From contig NMRA01000284.1 in NCBI GenBank assembly GCA_002633005.1, positions 75,266 to 128,102 of the forward strand: a stretch of 52,837 nucleotides of DNA, given 5' to 3'. This stretch comes from Phoronis australis (Eukaryota; Phoronida; Phoronidae). The notes beneath the pieces were generated by a model. The model was not told the DNA's origin. It ran no database searches and saw only the letters and a program-made list of their open reading frames with translations. The position numbers and the translations under genes are program-made. This document shows positions 10,740-25,700 of the stretch, piece by piece. Positions within the stretch are counted from its first letter, which is position 1; the number at the start of each line of letters is the position of its first letter.

Positions 10740-13700
10740 GTAGGCCTACTACTGACTACTGTATGTTTAGCATTTACATGGTCCATGTTTTTTCACAAAA
10801 TATTTTACTGAAATTAATGCAAGACATTTATGTTATTTGATTTTGCCTGCGGTAACCTATTTACATTCCGGGATTAAATTAATTTAATTAAATTTCTCTT
10901 ACACAATTTAAAGGGACGCGTTTTCACAGCCAACATGCATTTCTGGAATTAGTTGTTGGATGAGTCAGAGATACATTTTTTCAAGTTGGAAGCTTTTACC
11001 AGTGAGCTATGAAAAATAAAAATCCCTTGTTTTTGTGTTAATTCTCACTATTCAGTGTCTGCCACTGGGACATTTGCTGAACTCTAAAGGTCTGCAAGCA
11101 GACGGTCTTAACTATTTTATTTTTTAATCTAGACTATGTCTGTATTGTTTCACTGCAGGCGTATGTTAATTAGTTTGTTTTCGTTTGTTTATAATATCTG
11201 TTATTAAATTAGATTTGTCTTAGAGTTTAACATGAACGTGGGTCATGAATTCTCTGCATACAGACAACATGCAAGTGTTTGTTTGGTGGGTGAATTTTAA
11301 TCTAAACTCATTAAGCTGATGGTGTTAAGATAAGAGTATAACGAAACACCGACAGTTGTTTTCACTTGTTCATCTGTGATATTCTACCCTAGTCCCTGAA
11401 GTCCTTAAAATTATATCAGGGCCACTTTGTGTGTGATGAGATACAACTCTTCATTCAGATTATGGGTTAGGCTATTCAGAATACTGACATAGGGACCAAT
11501 AAAATAATTGTCTTCTTATAGCCAAGACCACAAACCCTGTGTTAAGCCAACTGTTTATTTAGTCAAGCTAACTGGGAACTGGGACAATTGTATAATGGCT
11601 AAGAGCATGGTTAAAGAATTACTCCTTTCTCCTTGCATGTCAATTTCAAAGCGCCTGTAGTGTGTGAATGATCGACACTCATGATTTATAGTCATCCCCA
11701 AAATTCTAAACCCAAAATGTCTGGCAAGCAACATGGATGAATGCCAGGCGTCAACAAACTGGATACACTTAAATTTAGACTTTTTTGCTGGAATTATCGT
11801 CTGTGGCACAACTTCATGAGTGCTATCAATTTCATCAAAGGCTGGCCGTCTTGATAGTGGCAGTCGATCAAAGTTTAGAAGATGTTGAACTCGGCTTCAA
11901 AACACATGTAGGTTAAAAAGTAGACTTGTGTGTTTCATAGCCACTTTGGGATACATGTTTCATTCAGGGCTTGTAAAGGTTAAATGTTGCTGTGCTGAGT
12001 GAATGCTCTTCTAAGTGCTCAATATTTAATGAAGTGGCCTACAGACTGCACATAGATACACTTGTCTGGAATATGGTAGATCTATGTGTTTGTACACATT
12101 CTGCTGCTTGTCCTGAGGGTTTGCATTTAGTGCATTATGGGACAAAACGCATCTGGTTTACTGTTGTGCCACTTTTAATTTTTTGTTTTAAGTTGGTTTT
12201 AAACCTGTAAAATGTTTGATACATCTAATTGTTGTTGGTTCAAGTTTCGAAATTTAGAACCAAAAATAATGCTTGTGAGATTAAAGCTCAAATTGTTGCA
12301 GTACTTCATTCCCTGACTCCAGGATTTGTTGAAGACCTCTTGCAAATCTGCTATTAGAAAACAGCGACACCATGCAGCTATTACATTTGATTATTAAATT
12401 TGCAACCAATGACTGCTGAAATTTTATCTGGTTTAATTGTCAGTGTCTCTGCATATATACAAAAATGGGTTTGGTTTTCATATAAACTCTTAATAAACGG
12501 TATCACGATGTCTTGTAGCTTAACTCAGTTAATAGTTGACATGGTAACATTCTGTGGCAAAACCTGCTTGCCTAATATCTGTGACAATGTTTGACATTTT
12601 GAGAATTTTTCTTATAATTTTCTGAGCAAAGTTAAGGCTGTTACAGTTACTGTATCAGCTACCGTGACATCAAATAGTGTGTTTCTCGCACGTTGAATTA
12701 AGAAATTCATTGTTATCACTGACAAATATTGTGTCTCCTACATATAACAAGGGCAAAGTCAATGTGGCTTATACATGCAAAAAGAGCACAAAAAACTTAC
12801 ACTCTAGAATTCTTGTGACGTGTTGAAAATGTGATATGACAAATTCATGGTGACTGAGCATGAATCCATTCTCTGTTAACTGTAATGGCCTATCCACTGG
12901 GATGATATACCAATTCCTTGTGCAATTATTGAAAATGGGTCAAAAGCTTTTTCCTCATAAGAACATTGTAAATGGTTGTATGGCTACATAGTAAGATGTG
13001 GATCAATCAGCCCTCCTCAGTGGAGCTAATCTTCTCTTATGTTAGTTGTTAATTTACATTTTTAAGTCCTAATTGTTAAGGTTATATAGGACCCTGGAAA
13101 AATGGCCAAATTTGGTTCAGTTGAGAACAATATATATCTCATACATGACTGAGTGAAAATCTATATTTGTGAACATTTGACTAAATTCACAGACTTTACA
13201 GCAATAGTTAATTACAGGGGTCCTGCATTTTCAGGACCAAATGTTTTCTCTACTGGATTAACTGGCATTAAGCTATAGTTCTCAAAATGGGGGACGTCTG
13301 TCGCAAATTTTCCATGGGTCCTACATAACCTTTAGCCTGTGTTGTCCCTTCTAAGACTACATCATGTCACAAATTCATGAGATATTGGAACATGAATATT
13401 GGTTGTAGTATATAAGATGGTCACTTACTTAGAGACGTGGTAGGTTGTTTGCAGACGTTTTGACCTGGTTCGCCAGGTCTTTGTCGATAAATGAAGGATT
13501 TCCCGCCTTTCGCTTGTTAAGCATGCTGGTGTACACGGGGGGGGNCCAGGTTTCTCCAATGTTGGTGTGGTTGGGATCCTGAATATTGGTGATTTTTCTG
13601 CTTTGACAATGATGAGAGTCTAGTCTGAACATTCTTTGAATATTTCATCTGAAATAACTATTGTGCCATAGTAAAAAGCTTTCAGTTCCCGGTATCTTTG

Positions 13701-16700
13701 ACTTTTTTTGTCTGGAAGGCATTGTTTGTAAAAATCATGAAATCATGCTACGGTACTTGAACATTTTCGGAGCTGCATTTTAGGGAGACGGGATTATAGC
13801 TTTGGTCATGTATTTTCCTTGATAGCTTTGAACATTTTCAAGGGTGCTTTTGGTAGCCACATTCTGTAAACAGTAGTAAAAGTAGCTTGATCTAACACTT
13901 CTTTTTCCATATGAAAGATATTTTTATGAAATTGAAAAAGAGTATTTTTAACATTTACTTTCAAAAAGTCATGCTGGTGCCTTTGAGCACTGACTAAACA
14001 TTCTTTTCTTGATGAGAAATGACTTGAACATCCCCCTTGTATTTCAGTTTTTCTTCTTATTTTCACTTCATTTCTCCACAAACATTTTTATCCACATCAG
14101 TCTAATAGTAGCTCGTTCCCTGATGATGCTCCTTTAATAAAGACCTTCTCAACAACTGAATGCTTGTATTTACCCAAATATTTACAAAACTATATACGTT
14201 GAATCTGTAAAAGTATATTTTTCTGAAAATAAACACTGTATAATATTGTAACATGATTTCAATCAAATTTATTAAAAAAAGAATGCGTTCATATCAAAAC
14301 AACATTTATCAAAATTATGGTCAAATTTCATTTGAAAAAAATTTTCAAGACGAAGTCTCAAATCATTTCACTTTGTGTTTTGTTCAACTTCAACTCTTGA
14401 GTTTGTTCATAAAAATGACAAAAATCCTATTTTTTCAATTCTTGTGCAGAGTTAGAACTTTACACTTCATCTCAAAAAACACTTTCCATTAGTGTTCTGG
14501 AGAACAGTGCATATTTAGCGTAATGAAAGTTTCATAATGAATCCGATCGGTCATTTCTGAAGTATGATGTTTTGAAGTCACGGAACCAAGTTTGGAATTT
14601 GTCTAGCGTCCTTCTTGACTTGAGCTTTTCAATCAGTGTAATGCTGTGTTTTTGTGTATGTGTATGTGGATGGTCACGGTATTGTACTGTCCTTCATATC
14701 CCAATGTATTGATGGGTTTATACTGACAAAACTATCTGGTGCCTCAGTGGCTGGTTGTTATAAAAGCAGAAGGTGTTGTAGGAAAATTTGATTCAAATTC
14801 ACTGAAACAAATAAGTGTGTACTGCTGTGCCTGGTTGCGTGAACTAAACCCTAATAGAGACTTGAGTACACTATGTTTCCTAACTTTTCACCATTTGAAG
14901 ATTTGTACAAGCACTGGTTGCCCTTTTTAATAATGTTTCATCTTCATCCATTGAGCTGTGATATACACTGAGGGTATACATTGAATTCTTAGTATTATTG
15001 AAAATAAGTACGCACCTTTTCATGTAGTCCCTAATTTAAGGACTAAGGCTTTACTTATTTTCATTCAAATTTAAAGGCCTCGGGTTTTTTCAGATGTGTT
15101 TCAAGAAAATGTCATTACTCTAAGAGGAGCTCGTGTTGAAGATATATTTTTAGAAAAAGATAACATTTTTGAGTTAACAATTACACAAACGAACAGAAGA
15201 TTTTGGTAACTTGGTTGCAATGAGACAGTGATGACTTAAGTTTTCCATGAGGTAAATAAGTTGATTTACTGATCAAATAAACTAACACAGATTTAAATTT
15301 TTATTTTATAATCAACATAAATGTTAAAGCAACTCAAAATAACTCCTTGTTCAGGGTCCTTATTGAGCAAAAATTCAAACATAGTGGAAATTCCGTGTCT
15401 CCTTTTTGTGCCCTAATTTCCTTTCCGATAATCATCTCAAAAACAAAAATTGCTAATATTATTTTCACTCACTGAGCATGTCACTATCATTTTCACTGTA
15501 CAATAATTGAAATAAGTTCCGCACTGCAACACTATTTCAATCACTTGTCTTGTGAAGCAGAAAAAAAATGTCTTTTCAAACATGGCTTAAGATCATTTTA
15601 AACCAGCGTGGTTCGGGCCTCATCAAACTTGGCTGACATATACACTGTGCAACATATTTCAAAGGTAATCCAGCACTGCTGTGTCTTTTACTGTAGGTAA
15701 TGCATATCAAGTCAAAAACTGACTAAACCTCTATATAAATCTAATCCCTACTGAGTGTTTTCCCAGTATGCTTTGGCAGTCCCTGCCTAACTGGCCTCCA
15801 GCATGTTTTGGTGTAACTATAAGCTTAGTGGCTGCATGTAAATTGCTTCTGATTGAAATCAGATAATTGCCATTCCTCCCAGGTCTATTATGAGATTAAC
15901 TTAGTGAGTACAAGATTGTGAATATTAATCTTTTGGTATAAGCCTTGCGCTTTGTGTTACCCACAGGTTTTACTACATTTTATTTCGCGAAATCTGACAA
16001 CTGCAAATAATATAAAACAAACTGTTTTTAGAATTTGCTCGTAAACATTTTTTGTCACCATCATATTAATTGTGGGGCCTAAAATGATATCATTATTTCT
16101 GAATTCTCAAAGAAAGACCTTATCACAATGGCAAATATTTGATATTTTTTTAATTCGTAAATCTCACTAAAATGAATGACGGGATCACAATTTTCTCACT
16201 TCCACCGTTTTTTGGACTATTTACATAAAGTAACGTGAAGCAGAAAAATCGTTTGGTCTTTCTTTCATGCCTTTCATGTACTCCGCAGTTCTGAAGCTTT
16301 TTACATGTTATTGCACCACCTTGATCAGATCTATGTCTTAATGGCCAGCCATATAATACAACTTGTGCACTAATAGCTGTATTGGGGTTTGATCTCTCCG
16401 GATAATGACTCGACTCTGATCAGATGCGGTGAATCAAATTTACATGCTTCTACATTATGTTTTTGATAGCAAACATTTCAACAAGCTTATTACTTGGTAC
16501 ATATTACCGTGTCATAATTTTTTGTTTGTTTTTTGAACGCACGCCTTGAAATTTACACCGAGTAAAAGGCTTAATTCGATTTTAATTTGTTTTTAGCCAG
16601 CTGATTAACGAAATGCGGTTTTCAGGGTGAAAATTTCTCTATTTGTTATTGGGTCAAGCATGAGAGGAAGGAAAGTAAAATGATAAAATTCTGCTATCTA

Positions 16701-19700
16701 ACTTGACACCAAGGCCATTGAATTTTGCCCTGAGCAGAAACGTGGTGTGAATACATGAACACCTGTCTATTTCAGGCGAGTTAATGATTTCAGATTCCTC
16801 ACCTATTAAAATGCATGCGCATAATTAACTAATTAAGCAAATATTGTGTTGTTTTGTGATGACACATATTACATAACTTTTCGTATGTGAACTGGTTCTC
16901 TTGCATCTACACTAGCTCCATTTTATAGTGTGCTCATATATTATGTTATACCCATTTGTCTTTCCGTCCATCTGTCTGTCCATCCGCTTGTCTGTCTGTC
17001 TATCTATCTGTCCATCCGTCCATCTTTGTGTTTGTCCATCCATCTGTTTATCTATCTATCCATCTGTCTGTCCTTCGGTACGTCTGTCATCCGTCTAGTG
17101 TCCGCTGCTGAAACTCCTAAGCCCTTATTGGATGTTCATGAAATTTCACATACATGCCCATGGTGAATTGTCAGTTTGGACAGATTCAGCTACTGCTGCG
17201 TTCTCTAGTGGCAATTTTATGGAAAAAATCTTCAGTTTGGGTCACATCTATGGCAGACAGGTGAAATTTCATTTTGTCAAAATTTTCAACAAAAATTACT
17301 TCAGAAAATTTACTTTGGTTTTAAGGTAGTTAATATGGCCTTTGGTTTAATTTTGAGCACTCCAGGCATCAATGTGGTAAATAAGCCTCTGAAAAATAGA
17401 AATATGGAATTTTTAGCTACTATTTTTTCCTAAAGTGAAGATTTTTTATGTGTAGGTTTTGAAGTTATATGTCTATATGTCTATAGAGCTTTGACGAATT
17501 TTCATGTGACTTGGTGAATTAAGCTTTTTGTTATGAAGACCAATTGTCACCTTCGTATTTTCAGACAGCTTCTACTTAATGCGCTCCCCAAATGGCCATT
17601 TTGCGTATGTTTTGTGCATCCACTTTTCTATCTACCAAACCTCATGAAGGATCATTACGAAATTTCACAAGTGTGTTTCTAGGTTACCGTGGCGTGGTGT
17701 TATGATGGTGGAAATGCGCCAGTCAATTTTTGAACGCATACAACAAGTACTAAAACATCCGAGTGAACACACTGTATTACTAACTGACTTGCCCATAGCG
17801 TCACATTTCCGGTTTGAAAAATTGTTATTTTGTCAATTTAATTAAATTTGATATTTAGAAATTAACAAAAAAGTAATTCAAAATATCTCATAGACGTAGT
17901 AAGTTAAACATTCCAAATTGACAAACTGCGCTCAAAAAGGTCAAACACTCTGTTTTTACCCTGTCCAGAATGTAGCCATTGCTTTTGATGTAATGTTATG
18001 TTAATGTTATGTATGTACAGAGGAATTCTGTTAATGACGAACAATACTTTTTAAGACCTTTTGTTCTCGAGTGTGTGTTTATGGAAAGCCAATTGAAAGT
18101 AGAAAAAATTCCAGCACACATATTTTCTGTTCAAGAGTTGAAATTTACACGACCATAAAAACTCAAAACCAGAATTTATCGTGCCTACACATATAAGTTA
18201 TCGTGCCTACACCTATAAATTTATCATATTAGGACTAATTTTGATCTCATCAGGACCCAAACTTTAGTTGCACATCAGGACCAAAATTTAACATGCCTGG
18301 ACCGAAAAATTTTCACTCCAGAAAATTTTCTTGTCAGGAGACCTCTTGTCCATCTATCGAGCCACGACATTCCACTGTCTGTAATAATCAGTCATGTTTA
18401 AATCTGATGTGTTCAATTGTACAATGGCGTCTGTTGCGTATGTGGTAGAGACAACTGAAATTCAACCTCTTTGTCATGATAGTATAAGTAGGGAGACATT
18501 GTTGAACACTTAGCCCTTGTGTATGTACCGACATCGTCACTTAGAGGGACCATGCTTGCGGATGGTCATGTGGTCTGCTAGCATGAAAATTTTGTGTCCT
18601 GTCATAAAAATTTTCTGTTCTGGCATCAAAATTTTCTGCGGCGTAATAAATTTTTGGCCCTGGCCTGATAAATTTTTGGTCCTGACGTGTTATATTTTGC
18701 TCATGACGTGATAAATTCTGGTTTTGCAGTGTTTTTTTCTTCAATACTGCAGAGATTTTATATCTTGAATTGAAAATGTGTTTCCTGGAATTTTTTCCTC
18801 TTCGACTTTCTACAGTGTTTTTACACCATGGAAAAAATTTTGTCTATGGCCAAGTTGAATCCAAACCTGACACAGTGAGCCTTTTTCGTTCTAATAGTCA
18901 ACTTTTATGATCGTATAATTTATTCTTGTTGGAGCATTTGTCACTGACAAGTTACTGGGCTCCAACATTGAGAATCATTTTTCTGCACTGAAAAACGAGC
19001 ATGAAACTGGTTCTCAAAATATGGGATCTCTGCAGGGGTGGATCCAGGGTTTTGAGTTGGGGGGGGGCCAGGGCAGCGTATTAGCCAGGATTTTGCCCAT
19101 CAGACATTCGCATCCCCGTACTGCCAAATGGAATCTGGGAGAATTTTATGCCCCCCTTGGCCTCTCCTTAAATCTGCCACTGCTCTGTAAGTTACTGCCC
19201 ATGCTGGTCAAAGCTGTGTATGACGATATCTAATTGAGTACAGAAAAGAAAAGCGTAAATTTGGGAGCTTTGTGTTTATTTTGCCTTTCTCTAATTTTCA
19301 GATTCACTGAAGTATTTTAATTAAGGACGTAATGCTCTTTCGTCAATTTGGAGGAAAGTAATGGGCTTCATGTAATCTGTTAGTTGATATCTAAGTAAAG
19401 GTGAATTAATGAAATAATTTAATTATCTCTGCCTCTCTGATTACAACAAGGATAATCTTGTCAGGTGGAAATTCAGCATAATTTAAGATTGGTTGCTATG
19501 GTATCCAAAACAAGCCCTGTGTGATTTTCCGGTCAAAATTGATTTGCTTTAGAATGGTGATAGGATAAGGTATAGTAAAGATTGATTTCTTTGATGATGC
19601 AAACCCTGACCCCCCTAAACCAAGGGCTCTTTTGATGATGCAAACCCTGACCCCCTAAACCAAGGGCTCTTTTGATGATGCAAACCCTGACCCCCTAAAC

Positions 19701-22700
19701 CAAGGGCTCTTTTGATGATGCAAACCCTGACCCCCTAAACCAAGGCTTCTTTTGATGATGCAAACCCTGACCCCCTAAACCAAGGCTTCTTTTGATTGTA
19801 ACTACAATGTTGAAACTCAGAGAGTGGAACATGAGTCACATAAAATTATGGATATTCAGTACATATTTAAAAGCCTTTGACTAAAAGACAAGTTTTGGCA
19901 ATATTTTTGTCCACATAGGTGACATGACTAAAAACCTTTCACTTCACCAACAGTGAGCAATGCACAGTTCAAGCTAGTCGTGGTCCATGAAGTAAAAATT
20001 AAAAGCTAAGAATTTGAAAAACATTCACTCTTGTTTTTCCACAAGGTTGATGGAGAATATCAAAAAGGCAATTATTTTTTTTTAAATTGTCCAAAGTTGC
20101 TCAATCTTGTGTGTAAAAATGTTTTTAAAATATGAGCGCCTCCTTCACGATCGTTTGCTATATGTAACTGTTGGTATATATCAAGGGTCTGTGACTCTCT
20201 TGTTTGAAATGCTTACATTTTGTTTGGCATCCCTTTGTCTCACACTATGACCCAGTTGGGGTCCTATAACAAAACATGAAGGACAACTACAGTGTAACTG
20301 CATGCAGACCAATGCCTTTCTGCCTATTTGACAAGCTATCCTGAAACAATTTGTGAAAGGTGTAACTTAAAATTAGTCAATTAGAGTTGACTTGTCTTAA
20401 TCTATTCCAGTTCAATTATACCTAGCCTTTCTTATCCCCTAGTCATCTTGAGTCAATGTCCTGGGGCTGTCTTGTACATTGAACCTTTCCTGTTCCAGTG
20501 GTTCTCAAAGTACATCGATTTCCTCGCTGTGTTATCATCTAATGGGGCTCAGTGACCTGTCATTTTTTCAATCAAGATTGTGCCATTTTAAGTAAGAAGG
20601 AAATAACGTGTTTGCCAGGTGTGAATCCAGCATGTGTACAAGTCTCTGGAATTTAATAAAGCAAACTTATACCAAGTTTTTGACTGGATTTATTTTTTTC
20701 GAAAGACGTGCGCATGCATTACATATTGACGAATTGTGTGCTTTATGTGACTGAGAAGCCTTTGAGAATTTATTTTATTTATAAAACAAATCATAGCCAT
20801 GGTTTGCCTGTTATCAAATTATTTAGAAAATAATATTTAAGTAAGATGCCAAGGTGTTATAAATTGTGTTAGACGTTATAGTTGGAGCAAAACACTGTTG
20901 AATATTTTTTATTTTAATTGCAATTGTACACGGCAATGACATGACATCAAGACAAAATATTATGTCTTGGGTTTATTACTAAAGGTATTCATTTTGGGAA
21001 AGTTAGTGAAAACGTTAGCCTAACACATATTTACTGTATTCAAAATCATCACAGAACCCAGTCAACTCCTAATAATATAATATCTTGTAGTTATGAATCC
21101 ATGCTTGACGTATTATTCTCTGGTTGTGACATTATGTCCATAAGGACCTGTTTTGAGAATTTACCAATGCCTTCCCAACTGCTCCAGTAGACAAATGGGT
21201 GTCTCGTGTGGGAACTGCGCTTATATGTGAAACTTTGGCATTGCACCAATATATAAACCACTTGGATAAAAAATTATGCAAAAAAGCATTATTTGGGATT
21301 TAGACCCACAGACTTAAAGGTAATACAAAAATATTAACCAAATTTCTTGAAAATACGTCAAGGAGCTCCAAAGGAGGTAAACGTAAAAAAATTGCCACCA
21401 GGAGGCACAACGGTATTCAAAATGATACAAAGTGATGCAAAGTGATACCTGGGCCTATATGCACGGGACTTGCGTCAATATATGCGAACCCTTTGGGTAA
21501 AAGGCTGCAAAAACATAGTTCAGATATAGGCTCTTGGCCCTAAAGGCGCAGCAATATGTTAGCTATATTGGTCTTGTTGTTTTTATTATAGAATCAAAAT
21601 TGGCTCTGCTTCCGTTCATTGAATCTCCACGTCGCTACCGTAGGACACCAGCACAGTTCCTTGAGGACGAACGCACGGAACAATCCGTAAGTACGCGGCT
21701 AATATTTGGTGTGTGTCAGCTTTTGATCTGAGGTCACACTTTACTGTTATAAAACTAGTATTGCCTACTTGGGTTTAGAAACGATTTCTAGGGTTATGAA
21801 GAATTGACTCGAGACCATGCCCATTAAATTGCTTGTCAAGGCAGATTTGTTTCAGTCGTCCGTAGGCCGGCAGTCATTCCCATCGGGAATAATGTTTGCC
21901 ATTTTATTCAGTAATCAATTTCGGTTCAAATGAAAAAGAACACTAGGGCATTGCTGTGGACTAAAGAGCAAATACGACTGTGAAGACAATTGGGTGTTTT
22001 TAACACCAGGACATCGTTTATGGCCGCATCAATTTTAGAAACTGAAAATTGAACACAATGCCCCGAAAAGTTTTTAGCTTTGTCACTGGTGCCAAACTTA
22101 AACTTAAACTGTCAATGATACTGAAAAACTAAGATAAAGTGGTTTCCATTGGTTGTCACTATGCCATTTGTTGAACGCACCCATTCCAGGCTCGGCTATT
22201 CAGAATGTGTAGGGAGTAATAAAACAATTGTCTTCTCAGCCGGGACCATAACCCTTTATTAGGGTGTATTTAGTTACACAGTCTGTTTGGGCTAGGTCAC
22301 AAGGAACTGATTTCACTGACCTTGCATGTCACTTTCAAAAGGCCTATGATGGTGTGTGAATGACCCCCATGATTTACAATCATCCCCAAAATTCTTAGCC
22401 AATCTGAGAACTAGTTATTCCCTCCAAACCCAAAATACCGCCTTATAGGGACGTCATGGCCAGGGCCAAAGTAGCGTTAGAATGGTTTTTATAAGCTTTG
22501 ACTAATCCTATAAAACAAAATCCATTGTGTTCTTGACTGATTTTATTACAAATTACCAATTCTTGTCGTTGTCTACTAGACATTAGCTGTAATCAAGACT
22601 GTTGACTCTACTATTTAAATACCTTTAAATACTCTGCCATTCATCACAGCGACTGCCAATTAGATTCTGCACTCTGGCTCATTACAGAAATACCCTTCTT

Positions 22701-25700
22701 GCCCATAATGTCCAATATAGTTACTTGGTACAGAAGTGAACTTTGAATACAAAAAAGTTTTACGCGAGTCGCCATCATAGCTTAGTGAGTGCAATGACAA
22801 TACTATTACTATGTGAAGGCTGTATTTCATGGAGTTTCAGCAATTTTTTTATGACAGCTATGTATTACAATGTTCTTAATCTTTATTTTTTTTGAAAAAA
22901 ATTTAACAAAATAGAATTTCACTTGTTGGTCATGTGTGCTAAATATGGGAAGAATTTGCCATATTAGTGGACATAGTTTGTACAAATTATAGTTTGTGCA
23001 CCTCAGTTCATAACACTATGTACACACGTGAACTTCTTCAAATAATTTTCAACGTGAATGCTTATTGGGGACGATAATTCATAAAATTTTATGCAATCAC
23101 TAAAATTACTCATAAACATTTTTAAAAAGGTGTCCATAGTCATGATTATTTTGTTTTTCATTCATCGTAGTCCCAAGTAATGAAGTCTAGAGCTTTTTCT
23201 TGCTATATTAATTAGGTTACTTCGAATATTTTCTTAAATAAAATTGTCATGGGTTTGGTGTTACGGTAGAATTTCAGTAATTTCTGATGAAAATAATTGG
23301 CAAAATAACCGTTTTTTGATTTTTCAAGGTTTTCTAATGCTGTTGTGAATGCCCGCATGTTTCACAATATTCTTGTGGTAGCTATCGGTACAGAACTTGT
23401 ACATGGTCACGCATTAATTTGATGCGGCATATCTTTTATCAAAAAATCCCAAAATAATATCTCACTTGTCGACCACATTGTGTCCCTAAATTGGTGAGAT
23501 TCTGTGATATGATTAGCATGACACTTCCTTCCTGTTTCATTACGTACTGTTCAAATAAATTGTCACGTAATACTTCGCCGCAGGTTCGACCATCTGCAGT
23601 ACACCGGGATCTAGTCATATACAACCGTGTTCCAAAGACGGGAAGTACATCATTTGCTGGCCTGACCTATGACCTCTGTCGCAATAATAAATTCTCTGTT
23701 CTGCACCTGAATACCTCGTCACACGTGCTATCATTACCTGAACAGGTGAGTTTGATTTCTAATTCCGCAACATGACTTTTGAGAGTTACCTACAAATTAC
23801 ACTCCACTCACCTGGATCACCTGTAGATAGGGCAGTGCCATACCCTTTGTGTTTCCAATGCATAAGTCTAATCTGCTGGAAATAGTTACAGGCTCATACA
23901 CTACTTTCTGACCAAGATTTGCACGCTCGGTTGACTCTGGTGTGTCTTTGTAAATAGGCTTGACTTGCTGCTTGGCTGGGGTAAAGCACCTTCCCTTACA
24001 TGGTTTTGTTGAAACGAGGTCTGTAAAAGCTTGTTCTCATAGCTTGAAAGTATGGGCAGTGGTAAACATGCAATATCGGAACATCTTATCTCAGAAATGG
24101 CTGATTATATTCTAACTTTCAAATGTCGTGCTTTTTACAGTTCTCCAAAATGGTGTTATTTTTGAAATTTTCCACTTTTGTACTTAAGGGGTTGTCAAAC
24201 ATGGAGTTCCTGTCAATTCTCACCTATTTAGAACTGTCACATTCTAACGTTGTCACTTACCGTTGCTAATAAGTTTTGGTGCAATGATAGATTTAAGACG
24301 TGTTGAAGTTGAATTGCATTGATTTATCAATCTTGACCGGTTAGAAACCTTTAATAATGGTTAGTTTTGGCAATTATTTTTGTCCATCTAAAATTGGTGA
24401 GAATTTATTGTTATTATTACAGTGTGAACGACTTCATTATTTTCTGTTCCGGCAATGATGAAGTTGTTTCTGACGTGCTCTAGTTGGAAAACTGCATGGC
24501 AATTGAAAAAGTGTACCAACTTCTTCTTGCTTTTCCAGGAAAGATTCGTTGATAACATCACTCAGTGGACTGCCAGACAGCCTGCCCTTTACCATGGACA
24601 CTTGGCGTATGTTGAGTTTTCCAGGTAATGGTCACCATCCAAGCCCGTAAAAGTGAAAAAGGAATTAATAAGAAAAAACTTGTTTTGAAAAACAAAAATA
24701 AATTGCAAAATGCTACTGGAAAGTCAAAAATGTCAAGGAAGTGCAATTTTTGCACTTTAATCTTCCTCCAATATAAATAATACATTTATTGTGGTTTAAA
24801 TACAATTATTTCCCTTTTTTGATCATATCTTTTCTATCAATTCATTAAACAATGCAATTCATTTGAATTACTACTATATCATTTTGGGGTTACTGCTTGT
24901 GTATATTTAACAAGTTAAATTTTATTTCTTGTATTCCAATTACAATAGACAACCTTTCAAAGAATTTTTTTCACGCATACTTTATTATACAATTAAAAGA
25001 GTTGATAAATTTTGTAATTTCTAATTAATTCATGCAGAAACTTGAAAAATGATCACGTAATTGATAAAGTCACATGAAAAGGTCATATGTTTGTGCATAT
25101 CTTAATATATGCAACATTTTCTTTAATGTGTTAAACATATCACATTTGATGTACCGTAGCCTCTTTATGACTCAAATGTGCTGTGACAGCACAATGTGCA
25201 AATTTAGATCTTGCCCAATGTTATAATGTCTTGCAGGTTTGGCCTTTCACGGCGTCCCATCTATATCAACATAGTTCGTGAGCCCATTGAGAGGATGGTC
25301 TCCTACTATTACTTTACAAGATACGGTGACGATTTAAGACCAGATCTTAAGCGAAAAAATGCTGGAAACACAGAGGTGCGCCTTGGCAATAACTGTTTAA
25401 GCAAATTAAAGCTGTATTTTGCCCTGTTCAGCTGGCATTGTATTTAATGATTATTATAATATTTTCATTTACTTATAATTTGATTTTACCAAGTAAACGC
25501 TTTAATCGGTAGCATGTGTACCAGGTACTTAACCAGCGGTGTGCTATTCAATGTGTATTGCTCTCTGTACTGCAGACCTTTGATGATTGTATGGCCGTGG
25601 ATGGACCCGATTGTTCTCCAAAGAATCTCTGGCTCCAAGTACCATACTTTTGTGGACACCATGCAGAGTGCTGGTCAGTATTGTGGTCCAAATTGTGACC

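Larger units (their letters stand above)
10740..21591 (+). other. HS2ST1 intron 1 (10.9 kb)
   Basis: No independent gene was recognised in it. It contains a dispersed repeat (11465-11720), an N after a G-run (13545), a diverged repeat (14380-14580), a tetranucleotide microsatellite, an inverted-repeat structure, a MITE and a 40-bp tandem array, each listed separately. Confidence 0.7.

Noticed and set aside
19588-19796. CRISPR-like array
   Set aside because: The units abut with no unique spacers, and the context is an animal intron; it is a simple tandem repeat.
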